The notes beneath the pieces were generated by a model, which saw only the letters and a program-made list of their open reading frames with translations, did no database searches and was not told the origin of the DNA. A DNA stretch of 64,000 bases from Paenibacillus sp. PL91 (GTDB lineage Bacteria; Bacillota; Bacilli; Paenibacillales; Paenibacillaceae): NCBI RefSeq assembly GCF_012935325.2, contig NZ_JABBYG020000014.1:107779-171778 (forward strand), given 5' to 3'. The position numbers and the translations under genes are program-made. Positions 51,645 through 59,738 of this stretch are shown here, in pieces (position 1 is the stretch's first letter; the number at the start of each line of letters is the position of its first letter).

Positions 51645-52193
51645 ATGGAAAGCCTCATCTATCAGATTATGTTGATGGCGGTTGCCGCATTCGTGCTGGT
51701 TGCCGTCCTTTTGATCGTTTATACAAGCTGGCGCAACGGCATCTCGCCGATGCCTTCTCCCGCGTCCGTGCGGCGAACGGTCGTCGCTGCGCTGAGAAAG
51801 CTGCCAAGCCGCGGCATCATGGTGGAAGCCGGCTCCGGCTGGGGGACATTGGCGCTGCAGGCAGGAAGAGCCCGCAAGGGATGGCGAATTATTGGCATCG
51901 AAAATTCAGTTATCCCCATGTGGATATCTTTTCTCGCAGCAAAGCTTAATAATCAGACGAATGTATCGTTCATTAAGGACGATTTATACACATATTGTTA
52001 CCGGGATGTGGATACAGTCGTCTGTTATCTGTATCCGGGGGCGATGCGGCGCTTAAGCATTATTTTGCGGAGCCAGCTCACGCCTGGTGCGCACATTATA
52101 AGCGTCTGCTTCGCGCTGCAGGATTGGGAGCCTGAGCAGGTCATTACGTGCCGGGATATGTACCGGACAAAGGTTTATATTTATGCAGCCTAA
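51645..52193 (+). CDS. Membrane-anchored class I methyltransferase
   Basis: The 182-residue protein begins with one transmembrane helix (about 4-27, LMAVAAFVLVAVLLIVY). A short SAM-binding domain follows: GIMVEAGSGWGTLALQAGRA is motif I, RIIGIENSVIPMWISFLAA motif II and TVVCYLYPGAMRRL motif IV. The shape resembles the small membrane-anchored lysine methyltransferases (FAM173/ATPSCKMT type). The substrate is unknown. The ATG at 51645 has GAGGGAA upstream. The next methyltransferase gene follows after 29 bases, and both may be read with dbpA. Confidence 0.8.
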   Translation: MESLIYQIMLMAVAAFVLVAVLLIVYTSWRNGISPMPSPASVRRTVVAALRKLPSRGIMVEAGSGWGTLALQAGRARKGWRIIGIENSVIPMWISFLAAKLNNQTNVSFIKDDLYTYCYRDVDTVVCYLYPGAMRRLSIILRSQLTPGAHIISVCFALQDWEPEQVITCRDMYRTKVYIYAA

Positions 52194-52222
52194 TGGCTTC
52201 GCGGATAGGGGGAGGCTTGATG

Positions 52223-52834
52223 ATGGAAGATTTGAAGGAGCAGTTTGGCGATATCGATATTTACTTATTTGACCAGCTGTTGAAAGGACGTATCACGAAG
52301 GAGATGCGAATCCTTGATGCAGGCTGCGGCTCGGGGCGGAATGTAACCTATATGCTGCGAAGCGGCTATAAGGTGTATGCCATTGACCGTTCAGAGGCTG
52401 CCGTTCAGCAGGTGCAGCGTGTAGCAGCAGCAATTGCGCCTGTCTGGTCCAAGGAGCAGGCACGTGTGGAGGCTGTTGAGCAAATGAGCTTCGCAGACGA
52501 AAGCTTTGACTTTATTATCAGCAGCGCGGTGCTGCATTTCGCGGAGCATGAGGCGCATTTTGACCAAATGGTTCAAGAGCTTTGGCGCGTGCTGAAGCCG
52601 GGCGGGCGCTTGTTCGCTCGCCTTGCGTCCTCGACAGGAATGGAGTCCCTCGTACAGCCGCTTGGGAACGAGCGCTATCTGCTTCCTGACGGAAGCAGTC
52701 GTTTTCTCGTAGATGACGAACGGCTCTTGGCCCTTACCGCGAGGCTTCAGGGCCAATTATTCGAGCCGCTCAAAACCGTCATCGTGTCCGGCAAGCGCTG
52801 CATGACAACCTGGTGCATTCAAAAAGGGAACTAG
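52223..52834 (+). CDS. Class I SAM-dependent methyltransferase
   Basis: The 203-residue soluble enzyme has motif I RILDAGCGSGRNV-like sequence (read as MRILDAGCGSGRNVTYML), motif II VYAIDRSEAAV, FIISSAVLHFAEHEAHF, and ELWRVLKPGGRLFARL, typical of the Methyltransf_11 group. The substrate is unknown. The ATG at 52223 is seven bases after GGGGGAGG; ATG at 52220 is also possible. It ends 3 bases before the convergent methyltransferase gene. Confidence 0.85.
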   Translation: MEDLKEQFGDIDIYLFDQLLKGRITKEMRILDAGCGSGRNVTYMLRSGYKVYAIDRSEAAVQQVQRVAAAIAPVWSKEQARVEAVEQMSFADESFDFIISSAVLHFAEHEAHFDQMVQELWRVLKPGGRLFARLASSTGMESLVQPLGNERYLLPDGSSRFLVDDERLLALTARLQGQLFEPLKTVIVSGKRCMTTWCIQKGN

Positions 52835-52837
52835 CTG

Positions 52838-53533
52838 CTATGCCTCTTGGAGATGCAGCCACCATATGCCCGCGCATTCGGGAAGATGGGCGAGCTTATC
52901 CCGCGCGATCTTGTCAGCCAATTCATCGCTGAAGAAGAAGCGGGCTAGCTGCTCGGCTTGTTCTGCGCTGTCAAACGAATAGTCGGTTCGTATCCATTTG
53001 TGCGAGAAGCCGTATTGCCCGGCTAAGGCAGCGTAGTACGGCTTTAAGAAGCTGGGCGGATTAGGCGTCTCATAGCCGGTACCCATCGTCTCGAAGATGA
53101 TTACGGTCCCGTCAGGGCGTAGAACCCGCTTTATTTCAGCCAAGACCTGCCGAATGTTCTGTTCCCAGTCAGCAAGCTCGTCGCTAGCCAAATAACAAAT
53201 GCTCCAGCCCGACACGACTAAATCTGCGCTATGATCCGCAAGCGGCAGCTGCCGGTGATCGGCTGCTTGTGTACGCCAATTCGTATGGCCAGCCTGTGTA
53301 AGCCGCTCGGCCGCAAGATGCAGCATGGGCTCATTCGCATCCAGCGCGATAATCGATCTGGCGAGCCCAGCCAGCACGGAAGTCAGCCTTCCCGAGCCTG
53401 CCCCAAGGTCTACCACATCCAGCCCTTCAATGGGCCGTATTTCTTCAATAACTTCCTTTAAATCCGGCTGCTTCGCAATTAATTGATGGTAACGCTCTGC
53501 TTCATTGGCATAAATGGCATCATGATCCGGCAT
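52838..53533 (-). CDS. Class I SAM-dependent methyltransferase (UbiE-like)
   Basis: The 231-residue enzyme has motif I LDVVDLGAGSGRLTSVLAG, motif II IIALDANEPML, LVVSGWSICYLASD and IKRVLRPDGTVIIFETMG. The substrate is unknown. The ATG at 53533 follows AAGGAGG; a longer frame to 53563 starts upstream of that site. Its 3' end almost abuts the convergent methyltransferase gene. Confidence 0.87.
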   Translation of the reverse strand: MPDHDAIYANEAERYHQLIAKQPDLKEVIEEIRPIEGLDVVDLGAGSGRLTSVLAGLARSIIALDANEPMLHLAAERLTQAGHTNWRTQAADHRQLPLADHSADLVVSGWSICYLASDELADWEQNIRQVLAEIKRVLRPDGTVIIFETMGTGYETPNPPSFLKPYYAALAGQYGFSHKWIRTDYSFDSAEQAEQLARFFFSDELADKIARDKLAHLPECAGIWWLHLQEA

Positions 53534-53731
53534 CGTTACTTCCTCCTTATTCAAGTTTTTCATTCACTCAACTAGCATAAAGGTATCCGTAACGGCAAGG
53601 TCAAGAGTCTCTGGCCAATGGGGTCCTTTTATTCTCCAAATGAAGCAATGGGGCGAAACCTGTAGGGATAGTTTGCTTGTTCTTTCTGATCAACGCAAGA
53701 GCCGGTAATCGGCTTGCAACTTCAAGGCAAG

Positions 53732-53765
53732 AGGGAGGCAGCACTAATATGAGCGCTGCCTCCCT
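53732..53765 (-). terminator. Terminator of the MFS exporter operon
   Basis: A perfect 11-bp stem (AGGGAGGCAGC/GCTGCCTCCCT) with a 12-base loop lies 9 bases past the exporter stop. The U run on the minus strand is weak (CTCTTGCC). Confidence 0.65.
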
Positions 53766-53773
53766 TATTCGAT

Positions 53774-55294
53774 TTATATATGCGCAGCGCTGGCTTGTTT
53801 CTTCGTGGAGCCAAGCCTGCTTGCCCCTACAAACATCGCCGTAACGAGGCCAATGCCGCCGATGCAAATGCTGAGAATAAAACCGTGATTAATGGCTGTA
53901 CCTAGCGCCTCTTGAAGGAAGCTGCGGATCTGGGGATCTAATTGACCGCCTGCTCGCATGAGCAGCTCTGGGTTCGCTAGCGTGCTGATTTTATCAGAAG
54001 GAATCCCAGCCTTATCCGCTCCCTCCGTAATTAATTGATTTAAATTGTTGTTCACAATCGTCGCCATGATGGTAGCGCCCATTATACCGCCAATGTTGCG
54101 CCAGAAGCCTACGATGGAGGAGCTAACGCCCATGTATTTGGGATCAACGTTTGCGGCAATCGCGCTCTGCGCTACGCTCATTAAAGGCCCGACCGCGCCT
54201 AAGCCAAGCAGAATCATAAGGGCAATCATATACCCGTTAGAAGCATGAGAGCTTACGACAGACAGCAGCGAAGCGGCAACAATGGTCATCAGCATCGTGA
54301 ACAGCATCAGTGTACGGAAGGCGAATTTAGACTGTAAGTAGCCGAATAGAATTGCACCCGCAATGAGTGAAGCCATCATAGGAGTCAGCACGCCGTTGGA
54401 ATTGGAATGGCCTAATACGCCTACAGTAAAGCTGGGCAGGTACGTAATCGCCGAGAACATAATGACGCCCTGGCAGAAACAAATAATGCTTGTTCCGAGA
54501 ACCATTTTATTTTTAAAAATGCTAAGGGGAAGCACAGGCTCGGCAGCACGCAGCTCAACGAAAATAAATAAGGTACCAACGACTAAGGATGTCGCGAATA
54601 AGCTAATTTCCTGCCATGAGTTCCAAGCATACGTTTTACCGCCCCATTCAAGCGCAAGCATTAAGGAAACTGTCGTGATAATAAGAAATAACGTTCCCAA
54701 ATAATCGATTTTCGGCTTGCGGTCTGAACGAGTCTCCTTCAAGGCAAACATTAATACAATCATGGATGCTAGCCCGATGGGCACATTGATATAGAAATTC
54801 CATCTCCAGCCGAGATGCTCGGCAATAAAGCTGCCAAGTTGGGGGCCTGCAACGGAGGAGAGGCCAAAGATCGCTCCGAATACGCCTGACATTTTTGCTG
54901 CATCCTTCGGATCTTTAAAGATGGTATAGATAATAGTGAAGCTGATTGGCATCAAAGCGCCCGAGCCTATGCCTTGAATGACGCGGAACCAAATGAGCTG
55001 GTCGGCGCTTTGCGCAAGCCCGCATAAGGCAGAACCAAGCAGAAACATTCCGATTCCGATCAGATAGAACATTTTTCTGCCGAATAAGTCAGATAGTTTG
55101 CCGAAGACGAGCATGGTGCTGGTAGCCGCAAGCATATAGGCGGTAAATACCCAGCTTACTTTATCGAAAACGTTAAAATCCTCGCTTAATTTATTGATGC
55201 ACGAAGCGACAATCGTATTATCCAGCGATGACATCAGAAGCCCTAGCGCCATCGCAAGAATGACGAGCTTATTATTAGAACGTGATCCAGTCAT
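53774..55294 (-). CDS. MFS multidrug exporter, DHA2 (EmrB/QacA) family
   Basis: The 506-residue membrane protein has 14 predicted helices. LMSSLDNTIVASCINKL in helix 1, FGKLSDLFGRKMFYLIGIGM (motif A) and GALMPISFTIIYTIFKD (motif C region SVAGPQLGSFIAEHLGWRW) are typical of DHA2 drug:proton antiporters. It should export toxic compounds with proton uptake. The ATG at 55294 has AGAAGG upstream; a longer frame to 55327 overlaps the regulator gene. It is co-transcribed with the PadR regulator, which probably represses both. Confidence 0.92.
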   Translation of the reverse strand: MTGSRSNNKLVILAMALGLLMSSLDNTIVASCINKLSEDFNVFDKVSWVFTAYMLAATSTMLVFGKLSDLFGRKMFYLIGIGMFLLGSALCGLAQSADQLIWFRVIQGIGSGALMPISFTIIYTIFKDPKDAAKMSGVFGAIFGLSSVAGPQLGSFIAEHLGWRWNFYINVPIGLASMIVLMFALKETRSDRKPKIDYLGTLFLIITTVSLMLALEWGGKTYAWNSWQEISLFATSLVVGTLFIFVELRAAEPVLPLSIFKNKMVLGTSIICFCQGVIMFSAITYLPSFTVGVLGHSNSNGVLTPMMASLIAGAILFGYLQSKFAFRTLMLFTMLMTIVAASLLSVVSSHASNGYMIALMILLGLGAVGPLMSVAQSAIAANVDPKYMGVSSSIVGFWRNIGGIMGATIMATIVNNNLNQLITEGADKAGIPSDKISTLANPELLMRAGGQLDPQIRSFLQEALGTAINHGFILSICIGGIGLVTAMFVGASRLGSTKKQASAAHI

Positions 55295-55313
55295 GCCAAA
55301 CCTTCTCTCCCGA

Positions 55314-55832
55314 TTATAGTTTCTCAATACGCGTTAATCCTTCTTGAATCGTATCCAACTTGGCTCGATACTCCTTGATCCCAATTTCTATGCAAATCAT
55401 ATGTGCCGGATGCATGTCGTCTTTATAAATGGCGTACTTCTCGCTCAGCTCATCCAATTGCTTCTGTGTCTGCTCCTGCGCCTTATTCAACCAATGAATA
55501 ACGACGTCAGGCTCTACAAATTGGCCAAAATAAAGCCGCATCAGAAAATCAGACTTGATCGCATCGGGTTCTACAGGGCTATGCAAGTAGTTGCTAAACT
55601 GGCTTTTGCCTTTCTCCGTTATCGTAAATACATTCTTGTTAGGCTTGCCTTCTTGAAGCACATTTTCCTTCGTTATCAGCTCCTCCTTTTCCAACCGGTG
55701 CAGCATAGGATAAATCGTTCCATAGCTGGAGCTATAGAAATAAGAGAATATATCCTCGAACAACTGTTTTATCTCGTAACCTGATAACGAGCGTTTCATA
55801 AGCATGCCTAAAATAACATCTTGACTGTTCAT
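55314..55832 (-). CDS. PadR-family transcriptional regulator
   Basis: The 172-residue regulator has a winged helix (about 4-80; ILGMLMKRSLSGYEIKQLF, SSYGTIYPMLHRLEKEELIT) and a C-terminal helical dimerisation domain (Vir_C type, about 95-172). PadR proteins repress nearby exporter or detoxification genes and let go when they bind the drug or phenolic compound. It is the first gene of the exporter operon, 19 bases before the exporter start. Its promoter holds a PadR-like palindrome. Confidence 0.92.
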   Translation of the reverse strand: MNSQDVILGMLMKRSLSGYEIKQLFEDIFSYFYSSSYGTIYPMLHRLEKEELITKENVLQEGKPNKNVFTITEKGKSQFSNYLHSPVEPDAIKSDFLMRLYFGQFVEPDVVIHWLNKAQEQTQKQLDELSEKYAIYKDDMHPAHMICIEIGIKEYRAKLDTIQEGLTRIEKL

Positions 55833-55908
55833 TGAAGCATCCTCCGTGTCGGTTTCCTAAGGATGGGCGTCCTCCGGTATTTTTTTCCAAATTAATAACT
55901 CGATTCAC

Positions 55909-55938
55909 AATATATCACTTCGATATATATCAAGTCAA
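55909..55938 (-). promoter_or_regulatory. Promoter of the PadR-exporter operon with embedded operator
   Basis: On the minus strand TTGACT (55938-55933), an 18-bp spacer and TATATT (55914-55909) form a good sigma-A promoter. The inverted repeat ATATATC-ACTTC-GATATAT (55910-55928 on the plus strand) fills the spacer and -10 box, as expected for a PadR operator. Confidence 0.75.
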
Positions 55939-55989
55939 TATAATTAAATCGTTTATTAGAAAAATTCGTAATTGGCAGGCATTAAAACA

Positions 55990-56031
55990 GAAAAAAAGCT
56001 GTTGCATCCACCAATACGGTGGATGCAACAG
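55990..56031 (-). terminator. Terminator of the BadF-type kinase gene
   Basis: A perfect 14-bp stem (55999-56012/56018-56031) with a 5-base loop is followed on the minus strand by CTTTTTTT. Confidence 0.88.
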
Positions 56032-56059
56032 GCTTTTAGGTGTAGAGATCAGAGCTTGG

Positions 56060-57043
56060 CTAATGTTGACGCTGATGATTGTAAGCATAAAGATTCTCGA
56101 TAAGAGCATCATCTATGGGAATTTCGATATGTTTTAACGCTAGCAATACAGAGCCGATAACGGGGGGGAATTGCGGTTGCACGACGGAATAACGCTTATT
56201 GTTTCCATGCAGAAGTTGCATGCTTAGCTCTTTCGAGAAGTAAGGGCTGTTGGCGACGCTGCCTATGAAGGCGACTTCCACCTCATCGCTAGCGAAGGAG
56301 GCAGCAAGCAGCTCGATGCCGACCTTGATTTGATCGATGGCGCGATTGCAAACGCGGATCGCCGCGGAGCTTCCTTGCTCAGCCGCTTCTGTAATGGCAG
56401 GGGCAAACTCGCCAAATTGCTTATCGCGTTCTCTGCGATCCTCGGCGAACCCTTTTTTGGCTGCGGCTGCCAGCTCACTGATGGAAGAGACGCCCCAATG
56501 CTTCAGCATGGCATGAAGAAGCTTATCATCCGTATCGCCAAAGCTGCCTGCCAGCATTTCATATACGGCATCGTAAGCGATAAACCTTGCTGCGCTGGCT
56601 GCATAATGATGAAAATCATAATTGCGTATGAATTGCCCGTCCTCTGTGATCCCCACGATGATTGAACCGGTTCCTGCTATGACAATAATGCCGGTTCTCC
56701 CCATCAAAGCGCCGGAGTGTGCAGATACAGCATCATTCACATGCCACTTTGGACATGTGAGCCCTGGCAGCTCGGTTAAGGGAGCGATCCATTCGAGATC
56801 GGACGGCTTATCGAACCCGGCTATTCCGGCAACAAGCGCCAGTACGTGCTCGGTCGTTCTGCCTGCCAGGCGCAGTGCTTCTGCTATTGCTCCTTGTACG
56901 TTTTGGGAAGCCTGCTCGTCTTTATAAAAGGAGGCAGAGCCTCGTTCCGCGTAGGCAAGCACATGGCCCCAAAGGTCGCAGACCATGACGCGGGTGTGCG
57001 TCCCGCCGCCGTCTATTCCAATTACAACATGCTCCGCATTCAT
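56060..57043 (-). CDS. BadF/BadG-type N-acetylglucosamine kinase-like protein
   Basis: The 327-residue ASKHA kinase has the phosphate-1 loop VIGIDGGGTHTRVMV, the VIAGTGSIIVGI loop near 118 and VAFIGSVANSPYF near 265. Family members phosphorylate N-acetylglucosamine or similar sugars. The ATG at 57043 has GGGAGG upstream. It is a single-gene unit with its own terminator, unlike the family member in the sugar operon at the left end, so it may act in recycling of cell-wall amino sugars. That role is inferred. Confidence 0.85.
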   Translation of the reverse strand: MNAEHVVIGIDGGGTHTRVMVCDLWGHVLAYAERGSASFYKDEQASQNVQGAIAEALRLAGRTTEHVLALVAGIAGFDKPSDLEWIAPLTELPGLTCPKWHVNDAVSAHSGALMGRTGIIVIAGTGSIIVGITEDGQFIRNYDFHHYAASAARFIAYDAVYEMLAGSFGDTDDKLLHAMLKHWGVSSISELAAAAKKGFAEDRRERDKQFGEFAPAITEAAEQGSSAAIRVCNRAIDQIKVGIELLAASFASDEVEVAFIGSVANSPYFSKELSMQLLHGNNKRYSVVQPQFPPVIGSVLLALKHIEIPIDDALIENLYAYNHQRQH

Positions 57044-57209
57044 GTGAAGCCCTCCCACTGGTGGTATGATGGAACGCAATCAAACAAACCGTTAATCCGT
57101 AACTGCTATATTTTACCTCAATTTACCAAATGAAAATAGATGCTTTGTTAGGTGGTATCATTGTTTATTCCCAAGTGATGAAACAAGAGCGGCGTTCATT
57201 TCTCCCCAT

Positions 57210-57228
57210 CGTTTAAACTGCGTTTAAA
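57210..57228 (+). promoter_or_regulatory. Direct repeat CGTTTAAA upstream of the ABC exporter
   Basis: Two copies of CGTTTAAA start at 57210 and 57221, 11 bases apart, about 66 bases before the ABC exporter start. OmpR-type regulators bind such repeats, and one is encoded downstream in the same direction. Confidence 0.4.
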
Positions 57229-57293
57229 AAGGCAAGGTAAAGTAGAAAACGTGGCGGAGAGAATAGAGAATAGAGAAATAGGAGTGAAAACCG

Positions 57294-59042
57294 ATGAAAG
57301 ATAAACAAAATAGCAATGTTAAGCGGTTCATTGCACTAATCATGGAGACGAATCCTCCGAAGGTTATGTTAACGATAGCTATTGTCCTTAGCGTCATTAC
57401 GACGCTCGTAGGACTAACCATCCCCCTATTTACAAAAAATATGGTGAATGGATTCTCGCTTGGTTCGTTAAGCACGGCGCAGATCGTAGGGATGGCGGTT
57501 GCTTTTATTGCTCAAGTGGTGTCTGGCGGCGTGTCGGTCTATCTGCTGCACTACAGCGGCAATAAGATCGTATCGTCCATTCGCGAGAGGCTGTGGAGCA
57601 AGATGCTGCGCTTGCCGGTTCCGTATTATGACAACAAGGCATCAGGCGATACCATTAGCCGACTGACGAATGACACAGCGCTGCTCAAGGGCCTTATTAC
57701 CGAGCATGTGACCGGATTTTTTACAGGCATTTTGTCCATTCTTGGCGCATTGTCGATTTTGTTCTACATGAACTGGCAAATGACGCTTATTATGCTTACC
57801 GTGTTCCCGGTTGCCGCATTGATTATGGTGCCGATCGGCCGTAAAATGTACGGCATCTCCAAGGAGACGCAGGCGGAGAATGCGCGCTTTACCTCTGTCG
57901 TGAATCGTGTTGTATCGGAGATTCGCCTTGTGAAGGCATCCGGCTCCGAGCCTGTCGAATATGAACAAGGCCGTACGGGCATTCAAAATTTGTTTGGCTT
58001 TGGCTTGAAGGAAGCCCGCATGCAGGCGCTTATTTCACCGCTCGTATCGTTTATTATTATACTGCTGCTCGTTTGCTTGATCGGCTTTGGCGGCGTGCAG
58101 GTATCCTCAGGGGCGATGACGGCGGGTGAATTGGTCGCATTCATCATGTACCTGTTCCAGATCATGCTGCCGATTACGCAAATTGCCCAGTTCTTTACGC
58201 AATTTCAGAAGGCGATGGGAGCGACCGACAGCATTATTGGAATATTGGAAGCGAAAGAGGAAGATCAGGATAGCGGCAAAGCGGTTACGGAAATGAATCA
58301 GACGCTGCAGGTAGAAAACGTATCGTTCGCCTACAAGCCGGAGGAGCCGATTCTTCGGGATGTGAGTCTCACGATTGAAGCGGGCAAAGTAACGGCGCTC
58401 GTAGGCCCGAGCGGAAGCGGCAAAACAACGCTGTTCTCGCTGCTGGAGCGATTCTACGATCCGACCTCAGGCGCGATAAGGCTTGGCAAGACGGACATTA
58501 AGGACGCTTCACTCCGCTCGTGGAGAAGCCAGATCGGCTACGTCTCGCAAGAGAGTCCGATTATAGCGGGAACCATCAAAGAAAATCTATGCTACGGGCT
58601 GGACCGCGAGGTATCACAGCAGGAGATCGAGCAGGCTGCTCGAATGGCTTATGCAGATGGCTTTATTGAGGATTTGCCGGAAAGCTACGAAACGGAGGTC
58701 GGGGAGCGCGGCATTAAGCTCTCTGGCGGTCAGCGGCAGCGGATTGCCATTGCAAGGGCGCTGCTGCGCGACCCGCATATTCTGATGCTTGACGAAGCAA
58801 CGTCGAACCTAGACAGCAAGTCGGAGGAAGTGGTGCAGGACGCGCTGAAAAACCTGATGGTCGGCCGCACAACGGTCGTGATCGCACACCGCTTGTCGAC
58901 CGTGGTAGATGCCGATTCGATCGTATTTCTAGAGAAGGGCGTCATCACCGGCGTCGGAACGCATGAGCAGCTGTATGCGAGCCATACGATGTATCGCGAA
59001 TTCGCCAATGGTCAGCTTCGAATGAATAGAACGGCTTCTTAA
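57294..59042 (+). CDS. ABC multidrug exporter, BmrA type half-transporter
   Basis: The 582-residue protein has six transmembrane helices (about 24-315) and a nucleotide-binding domain (about 340-575). Walker A is GPSGSGKTT, signature LSGGQRQRIAIARAL, Walker B ILMLDEATSNLD, and the H-loop is in VIAHRLST. It would work as a homodimer that exports lipophilic drugs or lipids, as BmrA and LmrA do. It precedes a two-component system with 21 bases between them, so the kinase may sense the exported compound or membrane stress. Confidence 0.92.
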   Translation: MKDKQNSNVKRFIALIMETNPPKVMLTIAIVLSVITTLVGLTIPLFTKNMVNGFSLGSLSTAQIVGMAVAFIAQVVSGGVSVYLLHYSGNKIVSSIRERLWSKMLRLPVPYYDNKASGDTISRLTNDTALLKGLITEHVTGFFTGILSILGALSILFYMNWQMTLIMLTVFPVAALIMVPIGRKMYGISKETQAENARFTSVVNRVVSEIRLVKASGSEPVEYEQGRTGIQNLFGFGLKEARMQALISPLVSFIIILLLVCLIGFGGVQVSSGAMTAGELVAFIMYLFQIMLPITQIAQFFTQFQKAMGATDSIIGILEAKEEDQDSGKAVTEMNQTLQVENVSFAYKPEEPILRDVSLTIEAGKVTALVGPSGSGKTTLFSLLERFYDPTSGAIRLGKTDIKDASLRSWRSQIGYVSQESPIIAGTIKENLCYGLDREVSQQEIEQAARMAYADGFIEDLPESYETEVGERGIKLSGGQRQRIAIARALLRDPHILMLDEATSNLDSKSEEVVQDALKNLMVGRTTVVIAHRLSTVVDADSIVFLEKGVITGVGTHEQLYASHTMYREFANGQLRMNRTAS

Positions 59043-59063
59043 CCAGGGGAAGAAGGTAGAGAG

Positions 59064-59738
59064 ATGGGCTATGTGCTAGTTGTGGACGATGATCCGCATA
59101 TACGGGAGCTTGTCTGCGTTATTTTGCAGAAGGAAGGCCTAAGCGTGCAGGAAGCGCCGGACGGTCAAGCGGCGCTTGCCCGGATGGAAGCTTCGCCTGC
59201 TGACATGGTTATATTGGACATTATGATGCCGCACATGGACGGCTGGCAGCTGTGCCAGGAGCTTCGCAAGCATTACGATATTCCGCTGCTCATGCTGACA
59301 GCCAAGGGCGAGATGGGCGATAAGGTGCGCGGCTTCAATCTGGGAACGGACGACTATTTGGTGAAGCCGTTCGATCCCGCCGAGCTGACCGTTCGGGTTA
59401 AGGCGCTGCTGAAACGTTACCGGATCGCGGTGTCCCAGCAGGTATCCGTAGCGGAGCTGATGCTGGATCGCCAGACGTATGAAGTGAAGGTTCATGCGGA
59501 ATATATGACGCTTCCTCCGAAGGAATTCGAGCTGCTGTTCATGCTCGTTAGCCATCTGGGCCGCACGTTAACGCGGAATCAGTTGATCGAGGCGATCTGG
59601 GGCTATGATTTTGACGGCAACGAGAGGACGCTTGATGTTCACATCAACCGCTTGCGTGAGCGGTTTGAGGCATGGCATGTTTCGATTAAGATCAGTACGA
59701 TACGCGGGCTCGGCTACCGGCTGGAGGCGCTCCTATGA
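59064..59738 (+). CDS. OmpR-family response regulator
   Basis: The 224-residue regulator has a receiver domain (VVDDDPHIREL, phosphoacceptor in VILDIMMPHMDG, lysine in DYLVKPFDPAE) and a winged helix (PPKEFELLFMLVSHLGRTLTR, ERTLDVHINRLRERF). It overlaps the kinase gene by 4 bases (ATGA). It lies directly after the ABC exporter and probably controls this operon. Confidence 0.94.
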   Translation: MGYVLVVDDDPHIRELVCVILQKEGLSVQEAPDGQAALARMEASPADMVILDIMMPHMDGWQLCQELRKHYDIPLLMLTAKGEMGDKVRGFNLGTDDYLVKPFDPAELTVRVKALLKRYRIAVSQQVSVAELMLDRQTYEVKVHAEYMTLPPKEFELLFMLVSHLGRTLTRNQLIEAIWGYDFDGNERTLDVHINRLRERFEAWHVSIKISTIRGLGYRLEALL

